NCBI GenBank assembly: GCA_035235625.1
Contig: CP141146.1
Coordinates: 2,288,501 to 2,352,500 of the forward strand
Origin: Saururus chinensis
Lineage: Eukaryota; Streptophyta; Magnoliopsida; Piperales; Saururaceae
Length of the DNA: 64,000 bases
Direction: 5' to 3'
Shown in pieces: positions 12,216 to 24,508 of the stretch (within the stretch, counting starts at the first letter, position 1; each line of letters opens with the position of its first letter). A program made the translations under genes and the position numbers. The notes beneath the pieces were generated by a model. It saw only the letters and a list, made by a program, of their open reading frames with translations, did no database searches and was not told where the DNA came from.

Positions 12216-12954
12216 ACATCCCGCATGATAAACACCATGGCAAGACATGATAAACGCTCGGCCAACTCATCAGCGGCCAGCTCAAACACGGAACTTAATC
12301 CGTCGAACCCTCAGGTCTCAAACTCACAACGCTATCATTAGCTGTGCTTATAATTCCAGTTTGAATTAAGTATATTATGCGGTACAATTATGCCACACAA
12401 ACTCACAGTCCTCGACTGGTCAAACTGAAGCTGAGCCCGATCCGAAACCCAAGTTCGTTAGGGCAGCAGACTTCACTTACCCGTCCACATCATGGACAAA
12501 ACTCATCGTACAACAAACCCTTACAGTCTTACACTTCGCCATCCATCTTATGGCCAAAACCTCTTACACTGACATCCTCAAATAACGCTCCTCAGAGCCA
12601 ACCCAGTTGTCGCCCTCTTACTTATATCTCACTTATTATACTTACTTTTCACTTCATAATATGTACGTTATGCTTGTACAATTATGAACACTCTTACTGT
12701 CTGACAATCGCCCAACATATAATCCACCTCAAACTGATCCATTCTAATCCTTGCCCGTCATACTCATATCCTCTGTCATACGCTTACACAACTGCATCCA
12801 AATTCAGACAGAGCTTCTGTCACCTCTTACTGTCCATCGCCCATACCTCTGCCCACAAACACATACGCACATCCAAAGCATAGGCAAAAGCCATCATACA
12901 TACGTATGTCTCACACATACGTATAACATACACATACGGCCATACATACATAAC

Positions 12955-13225
12955 TTACAAACATGCACGCTAGCCATCACTAGCACATGCATCCACACAT
13001 TAAACATGCACGCTAGCCATCACTAGCATATGCATACATTCACACATACATCAAACATGCACGCTAGCCGTCACTAGCACATGCATACATCAAACGTACA
13101 CGCTAGTCATCTCTAGCACGTGCACACACACATTCATACATACTTCAAACATGCACGCTAGCCATCACTAGCACGTGCATAACCCATACATAGCATACTG
13201 ACATATTTGCTAGCCATCGCCAGCG
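12955..13225. repeat. Tandem repeats with CATGCACGCTAGCCATCACT core
   Basis: Five diverged copies of a unit with CACGCTAGCCATCACTAGCA and surrounding CATACA runs. The copies are spaced 40-70 bp apart. Confidence 0.85.
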
Positions 13226-13399
13226 CATACATAATCCACATCCATAAAACATGCATACATCTCATGCATACCAATCATACCATACAATCATGCTTACACA
13301 CACATCATGTAATCGGATCATTACTTAACATCAGCACTCCTAGCATGCTGCTACTCATTCAAAGCATGCTTCATGAATTTACGAGTTCAAAACTCCCCT

Positions 13400-15300
13400 A
13401 CCTCGTAATCATGACGTTCGATGGCGAGCACCCGACGGTGGCGGCGTCGGCGGCGGAGTTGGCGGTCAAAACCGTTGCCTGGCTGAGAGAGTTGCTGTCC
13501 CGAGGATTTCAAGATGCGCCGGAACTATCACGGCCAAACAAAGTGTCAGATATCAATGCGGTAAAAATCCGCGATCCACGGCGGCACACTAGGGCGGCCG
13601 GGAGAAAAGTCGTGCCAACATAAGTGGCGGTGCGATCAGATGTCAAGGGTGTACACTCTGAAGATCAGCCGGTGGCTAAGACGTGCACAGCCGGCCACAA
13701 GACGTCGAAATCGGCCGTGGACAGCACCCAACGGCGACGATTTCGGTCAACAAAGGCCCACATACGGGCGGAGAGCGTGGGGCAACGCTCGAGAACCAAA
13801 GGAGAGGTGGAGGACGGCTCTAGTGGTCAACTCCACTCGGTGGCAAAGCCAACCGATGGTTAGGCGGCACGAATGCGGCGCCTAAACCCAGAAGTATACG
13901 CGTGGCCACATGCACACGCGACCCAAAGGGCGGGGGAGATGGCTGAAATGAGGTGACTCAAGGCCCACAAAAGTCAACAGGGCTAAGGCCCTTGCGGTGG
14001 CCAATCTAAGTGGCGACATCGCCGATCGCCACCCACAACCAATACCCATGGTGCGGGCGGCTGTGCATCTCGCACGGTATAGGGCAAGGGGAGGGTTCAC
14101 GGTCGAGCAAAGGCTATGAGGCCGTCACTGGCCAAGGCCTGAGCAGGTGAACTCGTCCACCTTCTGTCAAGGTAAGACATACAACTTCTTGCCCGAGGCC
14201 GTCCGGTACCGACGGCGTAAAATGGGCAAGAAGAGTCAACGGCACACATGCCGGTAAGGCGGACTAGCTGCGGCTACGGGCCACAAGGCTGAACAAGACC
14301 CAGAGGGGTGGCCCATTGGCGTCACCGGGCTGGGGCGGAGCCGAACTAAGGTCGGCCAAATCAAATCCGGCGTCCGACTGATAACGTCAGTCACCACGTC
14401 CAAAACGGACGCAGGCCAAAAATAGGGGACGACCGGAGAAAACCCGTAAGGGCGGAGCGGCCATGGGGGCGGCGGCTGAATCGGGCACGGAGGTATAGTC
14501 CACTGCCTTCGTCGGAGCAAGGCGGGGCTGGGGGAAGGCCGAATCGGCCGCAGATCACCGCCGGCGGCCACTGTTTGCCCAAACAGTCCGTCGGCAGAAC
14601 AGTGAACAGAGGGGGAAAGAGGGTGGGGCGGCAGTGCCGAGGCCCACCGGGCCGGGAAGAGGGGCTCCTCGCCGTCGCCGGAGCAAGGCGGTGCCGGACG
14701 GAGGTCCGATCGGCCGCAGCTCGCCGCCGGCGGCCCCAAATCGACCAAAACAGTCGTCCGGCGGAAAAATAGGGCAGAGAGGGGGATGAAGACGGGCGGC
14801 GGAACGGAGGCCCACCGGGCCGGGAGGAGTGGCTCCTCACCATCGCCGGCCCGGGGCGGAGCCGTGGCCGGCCAGTCGGGCCGTGCCGGCCCGTGGCGGC
14901 GGCGGAACGGCGATCCAAAGTGGGGGCAGAAAACAGGGCAGCAGAGAGAGGGAGCGGGACGGCGGAGCTGGGGCCGTCCGGGGCCGGGGGGAGTGTCCTC
15001 CCGCCGTCGCCGGCCCATGGCGGAGCCATGGGCGGCCGGCCGGCCCTCGCCGGCCTACGGCGGCGGCGGAATCCAAAAATGACAGTGAAAGGGGCAAACC
15101 GGGGAAAGAGGCGGCGCGGCCGTGGGGGCCGGGACGGCGGCTCCCCTGTCGTCGCACGGCTAGGGCAGAGCCGGTGCGGCGGTCCTCTGGCCCACTGGCG
15201 GCCGGCGGCGGCCGGGCACAGGGAAAAGGCGGAAATGGGGGCGGCGGTTGCACTGTTCATCCAACCGGGTTCTGGATCGGGTGATCCCGACCCGATCCGA
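13400..15300. other. GC-rich, CGG-rich domain of the solo LTR
   Basis: A sharp rise in G+C relative to the AT-rich surroundings. It is dominated by CGGCGG, GGCCGG and CCGGCC words. Open frames occur in all six frames but none shows a recognisable domain. On the minus (LTR) strand this region follows the TATA motif, so it would be transcribed leader or U5. Confidence 0.7.
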
Positions 15301-15457
15301 ATTTTCCTGTTTTATTTCTTTTTTTCTTTTTCTTTTTCCAAACGTACGCTCAACGCGCGTTAACCCACTAGTTACGCGTCGAACCTCCAAAATTCGCGCC
15401 GTAAGCGCGCAGCGAGGCCCGTGGCCTGCGACTAAGCCCCACACCCGACTCTACGGG

Positions 15458-15465
15458 TATAAATA
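15458..15465 (-). promoter_or_regulatory. TATA-like motif of the solo LTR
   Basis: TATTTATA on the minus strand (TATAAATA on plus), about 115 bp from the LTR start at 15578. It is consistent with a short U3 in minus orientation. Alternatively it is a chance match. Confidence 0.4.
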
Positions 15466-15849
15466 CGGGAAAAAGACACAAATACCCATACGCTGAAACG
15501 TCACATTTTCCTGCCAAAAATGACCAGAAAAATCCCAGAAAAATCCCAGAAAATCGTAGAAAAATCAGGGACCTTACAATAATGTACTCTTACCTATTAT
15601 ATGTGTTTAGAGGTCAGTTTGGTGCATTCTCATTTCTCAAGCATAGACAGGTAAAGAACTACTTCAAACCCTCAACATTCATCCTCAGCTCGGCATAATT
15701 TGTCAAATCTCTTCTAGCTCTCTAAGGTAGAATATCATCATGTTTAAATCCACTTGAAATGACCCTTTTAACCCCTATCCACTAATCTTAGTGTCAGACT
15801 CGTAGACTCCTTGTTCGTTTGAGAAATGCTCATTCCATGATCAGACTTA

Positions 15850-16755
15850 GGGTTGTTTGGGTACTGAATTAATTCAGTAGCGAATTAATTCAGTGGTGAA
15901 TTAATTCAAAAAATTCACCGCTGAAACTGAATTACATTTGGATAGAGAATTTGTTAGAATAAATTCAGATGTCGCGTCAAACTCAATTTTAAAACTTTAA
16001 ACTAATATAACTCTCTTTCTCAAACTCGGATATGCACATTCTTCGTACCATTACGCTTCTAAATTCAAGCTCTATCAAACAAGATCCCACAAGGGCAGGT
16101 AATTTTGAATTTTTAAAGTGGGCCCTACCTATAATGCACGTTTATCAAGGCTCAAATCGATATGAATGATAACCATTGAAAAATATAGAATCTGTAATTT
16201 TTAAAACGGTGATTAGGAGACTGAATCGACATGAGGTGATTCAGTGATTTAGGCTGATTCAGGCTTGAAACGGCCTGAATCTAACTACAGTACTGAATTT
16301 TTAATTCAGCGTAGCTTCTGTACACAAACAAGATTCTAAAAATTCAGTGCTGAATCGACACTAAATCAACTAAATCTTCTCTTTTGTTCCAAATTAATAG
16401 GGTTATTTGATTCTTGAAGATGAACTAAAATTAGTTCAAATGAAAAACCAAATGAAGCTATAAGTATATGACAGATGGTCAACATGATATGACACTAATA
16501 TACTTAAAAATAATTCTAAAAGAAGCATGACATTTGTGGACCAACCTTAGTTTAGAAAAGAATGATTAGATATTCTTTTAAAAGTTGAAGCATGACATTG
16601 GGACCATCCTCATCTTACAAAATGTATATATTTTTATATGTACTTCAGAATTTTTTAGAGGCACACTAAAATTATAGAATAACTTTTTCATTAGCGATTT
16701 ATAAGCATGTAAAGAAAAGAAAACACAAAAAAGTAGTCAGTACCCAAACAGCCCC
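15850..16755. mobile_element. PIF/Harbinger-like TIR element
   Basis: Left end GGGTTGTTTGGGTACTGA; the reverse complement of the right end is GGGGCTGTTTGGGTACTGA. Such G-rich GTTTGG termini are typical of Tourist/Harbinger elements. The flanks TTA (15847-15849) and TTG (16756-16758) could be the 3-bp target duplication with one change. The interior repeats GAATTAATTCAGT and contains no transposase. It carries a ~353 bp segment also found in the hAT element at 44160. Confidence 0.65.
16383..16735 (+). repeat. 353-bp segment also at 44908-45261
   Basis: Near-identical to 44908-45261 in the same orientation, from CCAAATTAATAGGG to AAACACAAAAAAGTAG. It begins with a Stowaway-like TGTTCCAAATTAATAG end but lacks the matching right terminal repeat. 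Confidence 0.88.
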
Positions 16756-17649
16756 TTGCCAGAGCTACAGTGCTCTGGCTATCCCTTCTCGAACTATAAT
16801 ATGTGATCTTCAGTCAGTCAAGCTGACCATCTCCAAGTTGATGGCTTGTGTTCTACTGGTCGAAAATTCCCTCAACTCTAGTGACAAATCGGCAACTTCT
16901 ACCGCAGGAAAGTGTATAGGGTGGAGGCAATCAGGACTAAAGAGAGAGAAGAGTATTAGAGTAATAGGGAGAAGAGATTTGAAGACTCTTGGTCTAGTTT
17001 TTTGCCCACCATGGTAAACCGGAGCCAAAACCCATACCAAAAAAGCAAAAGAAAGATACTGAACCAAACCAAAATATTCCCAAAATTTTAAACTTACTGA
17101 ACTTTGATGAATCTGGCAAAACTAGACCAAAAATTCGTCGTCAGCCAATTTTGCCGAATTTTGTTGCTATGCCCTCAATAGTAGGCGAATGACAGTTTTG
17201 TTCAAAATTTTTCTAGAAGTTTGGTCTAACTAGTGACAGACCCTGTTGAGGTTCGTCATCATTTAGTTGTTTATAAGCACATGTGAATATAGTTTAGCAG
17301 TTTGAGTTCTTTTCTTGGGAAACTTTCCTAAAAACATAGCAAAAATATTTTCCTCACTGACTCCAAGACCAACACATGTGACCGTGGGTTTTAATACAGT
17401 ATACAAAGGCCAGCAACTATACACTATGTTAACAAAGTTGTCATGTTGGCCTCTATATACCATATTAGGAACCATATATATCATGTCATATTTGCTACTC
17501 AGGGAGCCCCGTTAGACTTGACATGTCACATGTCCAAAAAGCTTTTATCTCTTCACTAACTTTTGGAGAGAGAAAATTAAGGGTCTAGAACCTTTAATTT
17601 GCACTTTCATCGCTTTATACTAAATTTGAAATGGTGATTCTCTAAACCT
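16756..17649. other. Intergenic stretch without recognised features
   Basis: Short open frames (16810-17067 minus, 17315-17515 plus) show no domain, and no splice structure links them. I see nothing else. Confidence 0.4.
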
Positions 17650-17764
17650 CTATGAAGTACTTTATCTATTCTGCATTAATAGCTCTATTTAATTTTTAAA
17701 ATAAAATAAATTAATTTATTTTAAAAAACTTAATAAAACTATTCATATGGGATGGAAGGAGTGT
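17650..17764. mobile_element. Stowaway-like MITE remnant
   Basis: Left TACTTTATCTATTCTGCATT then AATAGCTCTATTT. The right end reads AACTATTCATATGGGATGGA then AGGAGT, whose reverse complement resembles the CTCCNTCCATCCCATATTAA ends of Stowaway elements. It is small and AT-rich without coding. Confidence 0.5.
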
Positions 17765-17781
17765 TTATATAGACTTGTACT

Positions 17782-18477
17782 CATGAAAGGTAGTATCAAT
17801 ATGGATGACAGTATCAATGATTATAGATACAGGTACATGCTGATACATTTGATATGCACTGAAACGGGCATAAACTCTTTTATAGACATAAAAAATATTA
17901 TAATTAATAATATATTATTATAATATTTCTTTTAGAGCATAATAAAACTATAAAATGCTATATTAACCAATACGGATATTCTAAAATTAGTTCATTTAGT
18001 ACCATACACTATTATGTTCTCTGTCCCATACAAATTATTGTCCATTCTTTTTCATATTAAGTACTCTAAAATTAATTTATTTTAAAAACAAATAATATGC
18101 TTAATATGAGTCTAAGTTATATATTTAAATAAATGTATATTTGTGGAGCACTATATGTAAAAAATAATTATGTAAATTGCATGGACTGACCCGTATTCAT
18201 CTCATATAATTTTAAAAATATTATTTTTAATATAACAAAAATATAAACTTTAAAAAAAGTTGGGTTTGAATTATGTTTTATTTTTTAAGAAAAAAAATTA
18301 AAAAAATTAAATTTTTAAATAGAAAAATTATTTTTTTAATAGTCTATTGATACGTATCTATTATATCAATACCATACGACCGATACATATTGTAGATTCA
18401 TGTAGGGGTGTATCGCCCCCCGTACCATATTGGTGTCGGCCGATAAGCACCCATATCGGCCGATACTGCCTTCTATG
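17782..18477. mobile_element. hAT-like non-autonomous element, TSD CTTGTACT
   Basis: Perfect 8-bp duplications CTTGTACT flank it (17774-17781 and 18478-18485). The ends are inverted: CATGAAAGGTAGTATC at left and, reverse-complemented, CATAGAAGGCAGTATCGG at right. Interior near the right end has the palindrome ATCGGCCGATA. At 696 bp with no transposase it is non-autonomous. The 8-bp duplication favours hAT. Confidence 0.75.
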
Positions 18478-18717
18478 CTTGTACTTTGGATAGACTTGTA
18501 CCTAGTTTCGAGTCTAATAGTCAAATCCTTGAAAAACAAAAGGCTACTTCTCCAAGCCTCTTCAACAATGAATAACATATGTGGACAGAGTATTTGTATA
18601 TACTTGTGCTTGGTTTCTGGGAGCTTAATAGTCAAATTTATCCTTGAAAAGGAAAAGGCTACTTCTCTTAGCTTCTTCAACAATGAATAATAACATCTAT
18701 CAACTCAGGGTTGTGAA

Positions 18718-19461
18718 CATGGAAAGTCGTATAGATCGATATGGGGCATATTGGCCGATATGTATCTGTATCGGTCGATACCAATACGATACAGAGGGTG
18801 ATATGCCCCTACATGACATTCTAATATGCATTGGCTATATCGGTCATATTGTATCGATACGGCCGATACGTATCAATATAATAATATTTTATTATTTTAA
18901 AAAATTTTATTTTTTCTTAAAAACAAAAACACTATTCAAACTCAACTTCTTCAATTTTAAATATGACAATGTTTTTTATTATATTAAAAATATTTTTAAA
19001 AAATTATGTAAAATCAATACAAGTGGGTCCATATAATTTACATAATTATTTTTTTAATATAGTGTTCTACAATTATGCACTTAGTTAAACATCTAACGTA
19101 TAAATTTCTCCATAATATTTATGTAACTCATATTAAATATTTTATTTGGTTTCAAAATAAACTAATTTTATAGAACTTAATATGAGACAGAGAGAAAGTA
19201 ATAATTTGTATAAGACGGAGGATAAATAGTTCATGGTTCTAAAATAAATTAATTTTAGAGCACTCGTATCAGTTAATACGGCCTTCTATAGTTTGATTAT
19301 ACTTTAAATAAAGTATTACAATGATATATTATTAGTTATAATATTTTTTTATGTGTATCAAAGGGTTTACAATTATTTTGGCAAGGACTAAGTGTATTAT
19401 CGATACGTACCCATATTCATGGTCATTGAGAGTGTCATTCGTATCAATACTACCTTCCATA
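18718..19461. mobile_element. Second hAT-like element, TSD GTTGTGAA/GTTGTGAG
   Basis: Starts CATGGAAAGTCGTATAGATC and ends CAATACTACCTTCCATA. It is flanked by GTTGTGAA (18710-18717) and GTTGTGAG (19462-19469), 7 of 8 matching. It shares terminal sequence and TATCGGCCGATA-like motifs with the element at 17782-18477 and lies only ~240 bp away. AT-rich interior, no coding. Confidence 0.7.
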
Positions 19462-19991
19462 GTTGTGAGGGAATCCAAAAACTTTGAACATTTTTTTTAG
19501 TGCATTACTTATGAACTTGTGGAAAGATTCAATTTTTAAGTAAATACTTTTTTTGTTCCTTGGACTTAAATTATTATGTATGTCTTATATTAATAGCTAC
19601 ATTGGAAAAGTAGTATTTTTTTAAAACAGTAAAATTTACATTTAAGAGAAAGAAAAATAAGTTTATGATACTATTTTTTAAATGCTTAACCACTAAAATA
19701 ATAAAATAAAATTATTAATATAAAATATATTTTTTTGCTAAATAGAACTATTAATGTAGGAAGGGAGTATTTTAGAGCCAATTAGACATTATAGCTTAGT
19801 TAAATAGGTTAGGAAAGAATTATATACCATTATCGGTGAGCCAGGGAAACTATAATTTGTAAGCGGTTTTGGATTAGCTAAAAAAACACCCTAGTGGATA
19901 ATTAAGATTGACTAAAATCTTCACGTTGGTGGAAGCCGAAGACCTTACACGAAGTATTCCGAGAATTTGGGCACATTTTCTGCTAAACCGT

Positions 19992-19998
19992 TATAAAT
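19992..19998 (+). promoter_or_regulatory. Candidate TATA box, dioxygenase copy 1
   Basis: TATAAAT in a context (CCGTTATAAATCTTGGGTAA) conserved upstream of copy 2 at 24502. It lies ~400 bp before the ATG, so a long leader is implied. Weak evidence. Confidence 0.35.
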
Positions 19999-20403
19999 CT
20001 TGGGTAAGCCACACTCCTGTGGTCATGTGCTAAGTATAGTTTGTATATTCATTAAAACATTCGCATATTTCTAAAAAATTTGGCCTACTATAGACAAATT
20101 CCAAGAAGATTAACAACGAGAAAAAAAAAAACAGCTAAATTTTCTTGTCTGACACTGACTTTGTCACGGAGTGGAGGGGCCGTGATATTTTGACCCAGTA
20201 ACTATCCCAATGCAATGAATCCAAAAATTCCACGGAAGCTCACAGAAGAAGACACAGGTGCATTAATTGTAGTAGGCAAAGACAAATACAACGTTCTTAC
20301 CCAAAAGGGTATGAAACATTCAAAAGGTTCTACTTCAACGAAGTACCAAATATGCATCAGCAGTGGTCGCACCGTGCTAGGAAGGAACATACTGTATTCT
20401 ATC

Positions 20404-23400
20404 ATGGCCACCAATGTATTTCATGCCGAAACAGGGTTGTTTTATGATCGCACAAAGGAACTGCAAGAGTTTGATGACACCAAAGCTGGCGTTAAGGGAT
20501 TAGTAGACGCAGGTATAGACCAGATTCCTGCCATCTTCGTCCATGCCCCTGAGTTTCGACCAAAACCCTCTGATACTGCTCTGCCTCTTCTCCAAGTACC
20601 AGTTATTGATTTGAAGGGAATTCATGAGCCCGGGAGGGAGGAGGAGATCGTTGCTCAAGTGTTGGATGCCTCGCAAGAATGGGGATTCTTTTAGATCGTA
20701 AATCATTGCGTGCCAGTTGATGTGTTAGATGAGGTGATTGAGGGAATTCGCCGGTTTAATGAACTACCCAAGGAGGAGAAGATGAAGTTATATACACGCG
20801 ATCATGCTCAGAAGGTGAAGTTCGCCACAAATTATGATCTTTTCGAGTCGGCTGCTGCGAACTGGAGGGATACGCTCTCTATTTCTTTCGATGTTGGGCC
20901 GTTGGATCCTCAAGAATTGCCTCACATATGCAGGTAAGTGCAAGTTCCTTTCAGCCCGCATATTCCTGCTCATCAACTACTCCCTTCTAGAAAGGATTGT
21001 GATATTTTTTCACCCTATTTTTTTAATATCATTTTTCTATCTTAAAATAATTAATACCCCACCTAAAAGTAGATAGCAATACACATCTACCGAATCTTTC
21101 CAACAAAAACCCGGCCTCAAATTGAATTTGGCTGGAGAGAATAAGTAGGCCCCACGCAAGGCTCACTTGGGCTTATATTTTCTGTTTAATCAAAACTATG
21201 TTGGAGGGTTTTATTGGACATATTTATTAGGTAATTATTATTGTTTAATTTAATAATAAGTTTAACGTAAAATAAGTAACTCACAAATTTTTAAGGATGT
21301 TTTTCTTACACTTTTTTTGTGTATGTGGATGGGGAAAGGGTAATTCTGAGAATAGTGTCATTGACTTTTTAGTAATTTCACATGACTTTAAAAATATGAC
21401 TTTTCTAAAAAATGACACTTTTTTTTCAGGAGGGATAGAATATTTATTATTTGTTACATTTGGAATACCAACTTTTTTTCTTATAGGAGAACTTTGTGAT
21501 CAGGCTTAGTATTTTTAATTTTTAACACAAAAATTGCCAAGAATATATGTCAAAAGTCACAATGTTATGTGTTGGAGGTTTTTTTTTGTCATAAGTACAT
21601 TCTCTAATAGTGGTGCTAAAAATAAAACTTCAGGTTGAATCTTCCAAGCTAGCCTAACAAACCAAAATTTAAAAGGTCACATTGAAACAAGTGAATCTTT
21701 TAATGGGAAGTTTTTTTAATATTCCACTCTAACAATGAATCGAGTGTAAGGAACATATGGGAGTATGATATTGATGGTGCACACACCAGCTCAAATTAGT
21801 GTCAATGATACTGGTATTAACATGCGTCATCAATCTTAAATATCAATGGCTCACATTTATTCCTTATGCTAGGTTCATTGTCAGAAGGAAACATGAAAAA
21901 CTCTGCCTTTTCGATGACTTACTCACTTCTAATAGGGTACAAGTGGGTGATTTAAAACCCACATGTATCCTATTTAACGAAGTTGTGCGCTCAAAATCAT
22001 GCTTCCCTAAAGTCCTTACCACGTGTCTTGACTTGTGCTCGCGCATATAAATGGGAACCAGATAAATTATACTTCTTCTAACAAATGGATATGGATCACT
22101 TGATATAAATTTCATATAGTAAATTCTACTCCTTGCATCCCATATTGATTGTCCAGATTTGGAAAAAAACATATCTTATATTAGTTGTTCTATTCCATAC
22201 TATCCTTCTTATATTAATTAGTTGATGGACTAAAAAAAGTTCACGGATGGAGTAAAAAGATTAATAAATTCGCTTCTTTACATATCACACTTTTCAAATG
22301 TGAACAATTAATAAGAGATAGAGAGTATTAAAAAAAATAGTTCTAATTAGAAGTACAATTTCTCAATTAGTTTTCATCATTCCTCTTCTCTCAATTGATT
22401 GGTATTTGATTAAATAATTTTGTGTTACAGAGATATCATAATGGATTGCTCCAATTACATAATGAAAATCGTAGAGACACTGTCGGAGCTACTATCTACT
22501 GCTCTCGGACTTCCTCGGCATTACCTCAAAGAAATCAATTGCTTTGATAGGCTTGCAATGGCTGCCCACTACTCTCCCCCGTGCCCTCAGCCTGATCTAA
22601 CCCTAGCGACCACCAGGCACACTGACCCTTCATTCTTGAGCATTGTTCTCCAAGACCGTATTGGCGGGCTCCAAATCCTCCATCAAGATCAGTGGGTTGA
22701 TGTCATGCCTATTCATGGAGCTCTAGTTGTCAACATGGGAGACCTTCTTCAGGTACGTACATATCATATGGTATTGTAATTTTCTCACTTTCTCCCCAAT
22801 AAATCCTTACGATTAAACAATGAAAAGTTCATCCCTCTATTGTGAGGTGAGACTTACTCCTCTGTTGGAAATAAAGTAGAGTAAGGTTATTAGCATCCTT
22901 TCTCTGGCATCCCATAGGATACTAGTCATGTGGCCCAACGAAAGTGGGACTGGGACTGAAAGTGGGGCCCTGAAAATGGGCCCACAAAAATTGGCCTGGA
23001 TGCAACATATGAGCCCCCTCCACCTTTGCATATAAAGTTTTAGCCTCATGAGTTCAAATGACTCACCCAAATTTGGCTACTTTAGATATTAAGACGGAAG
23101 GAGCCCACATGTTTGAAGGAGGAAAAATGCTAGGCCTAAGTTAAGTTTCCTTCTCGATAACTTGCAAGTGCAAGTGCAAGTACATCAAATAGATCACATA
23201 TTATGCAGCTCCCTTTTGTGGACCACTTTCCATGTTACCTGGTCCCACCTCGTAAGGTAGATAGTAGGGCAACGTATCTCCTATACAAGCAATTACAAGA
23301 GATCCTTTTTATGTAAATGTAACATGTACATACCGACGCATGTTTATAGGAACATATAATTTTGTCCATTGCACTCACTTGCATTTATGGATGGTCTTTA

Positions 23401-23681
23401 TACCCTTGTTGGCATTGATTTCTCCTTTGGTGCAGCTTATTACAAACAACAAGTTTAAGAGTGTTAACCACCGAGTATTGGCCAAAACTGCTGGGCCAAG
23501 GATATCAATTGCATGCTTCCTTAACCCAGATCGCACCGAGCAAAGGCTGTATGGACCTCTAAAGGAACTTCTATCAGATGAAAATCTGCCCAAATATCGA
23601 GAGGTTACAATCAGAGAATTCATGGCACACTTCTTCTCCAAAAGTCTTGATCATTGCTATCTAGATAACTTTATGCTTTGA
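20404..23681 (+). pseudogene. 2-oxoglutarate/Fe(II) dioxygenase (ACC oxidase homolog type), copy 1, premature TAG
   Basis: Exons are 20404-20933, 22431-22752 and 23436-23681, with GT-AG introns in the same phases as copy 2. The family oxidises small molecules using 2-oxoglutarate and Fe(II) in the cytosol; the substrate cannot be inferred. The N-terminal DIOX_N part includes VPVIDLKGI. The jelly-roll core has the iron ligands H240, D242 (HTDPSF) and H296 (NHRV), and the 2-oxoglutarate-binding R306-I-S308. The reading frame would be 365 residues, the usual family length, except that codon 97 is TAG (20692-20694) where copy 2 has CAG inside EWGFFQI. All other splice sites and motifs are intact, so the disabling change looks recent. 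A start at 20404 (MATNVFHAETGLFYDR) is chosen over an upstream in-frame ATG at 20215 because it matches copy 2 and the family. Confidence 0.9.
22128..22254. mobile_element. Stowaway-like MITE in intron 1 of copy 1
   Basis: ACTCCTTGCATCCCATATTG at the left and CACGGATGGAGTA at the right form short inverted ends of the CTCCNTCCGTCCCA type. The same element occurs at 26364-26493 in copy 2, so it predates the tandem duplication. Confidence 0.6.
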
Positions 23682-24045
23682 TGTGGGTATATATTGGTTT
23701 TGCCCAATAGCAAAACAAAATATACATTTCATGGTGTGCGTTTTGTGATCTTGATGAAGTGTCTTGACGCCATAAAACCTTTCAGAATCCAATCATCAGG
23801 TGATATTATTTGTTACTTTCTCTTACATGCTTATTGTTGGGAGGTCCTAATTTCGTACATACCCACACTCCATAGGAATTAATCTCTAGTTACTCGGTGT
23901 CTGATATGTGGGCTGACCATGTTTGAGTCGCTGAAGGGTACGGTGAAGTCGAAGCACTTGATGGTGGCCGGTATTGGATGCTGAGTTTCAATTTTTCTTT
24001 CATTCATCCTCATATAATATGCATGAAAAATGTAATATATATAAG

Positions 24046-24047
<2 letters not shown>

Positions 24048-24112
<65 letters not shown>
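24048..24112. repeat. (AT)n microsatellite after copy 1
   Basis: About 65 bp of uninterrupted AT dinucleotides. A matching tract follows copy 2 at 28621-28681, so the tract is part of the duplicated unit. Confidence 0.97.
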
Positions 24113-24116
<4 letters not shown>

Positions 24117-24501
24117 AATTTTAATTAAAAATAAATAATTAACATTAAACAATAACTTATTAACATTCAGCAATTGAATCTCGGTTGTCTTATACTCCAA
24201 CACCCAAGTATACATCTTTATAATTTGCTAAATAAAACTATTAATATAAGACGGAAGGAGTATTTTTAGAGTGGATTAGACATTACTAGCTTTGTAGCTT
24301 AGTTGAATAGGTTAGGAAAGAATTATGTCCAATTATCGATGAGCCAAGGAAATTATAATTTATAAGCTGTTTTGAATTATCTAAAAACACACAGCCCAGT
24401 GAAAAATTAAGATTTGACTAAAATCTTCACATTGGTGGAAGCCGAGGACCTTAATTACATGAACTACTCCGAGAATTTGGCCACATTTTCTGCTACACCG
24501 C

Positions 24502-24508
24502 TATAAAT
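24502..24508 (+). promoter_or_regulatory. Candidate TATA box, dioxygenase copy 2
   Basis: TATAAAT in CCGCTATAAATCTTGTGTAA, conserved with 19992. The ATG is ~400 bp downstream. Confidence 0.35.

Larger units (their letters stand above)
10436..15578 (-). mobile_element. 5.1 kb solo LTR with perfect target duplication
   Basis: On the minus strand the element starts TGTAAGGTCCCTGATTTTTC (at 15578) and ends AAAATCTCGGGCGTTACA (at 10436). It is flanked by perfect 5-bp duplications ATAAT (10431-10435 and 15579-15583). Its ends resemble those of the Gypsy LTRs at 368-3721 and 5534-9004 (TGTAAGG...GGGCGT-ACA), so a long-LTR Gypsy family is likely. No gag or pol motifs occur inside, hence a solo LTR. 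It contains four tandem arrays and a GC-rich domain of ~2 kb. The long open frames at 14236-15363 on both strands are by-products of high GC. Confidence 0.85.

Noticed and set aside
11716..13225. Regular repeats suggestive of a CRISPR array
   Set aside because: Units are head-to-tail tandem repeats without distinct unique spacers, in a plant retroelement LTR; no cas genes are present.
13882..15363. Long open frames on both strands, rich in Arg, Pro, Gly
   Set aside because: They overlap in all frames within the GC-rich part of a solo LTR, have no domain, and follow from low stop-codon frequency at high GC.
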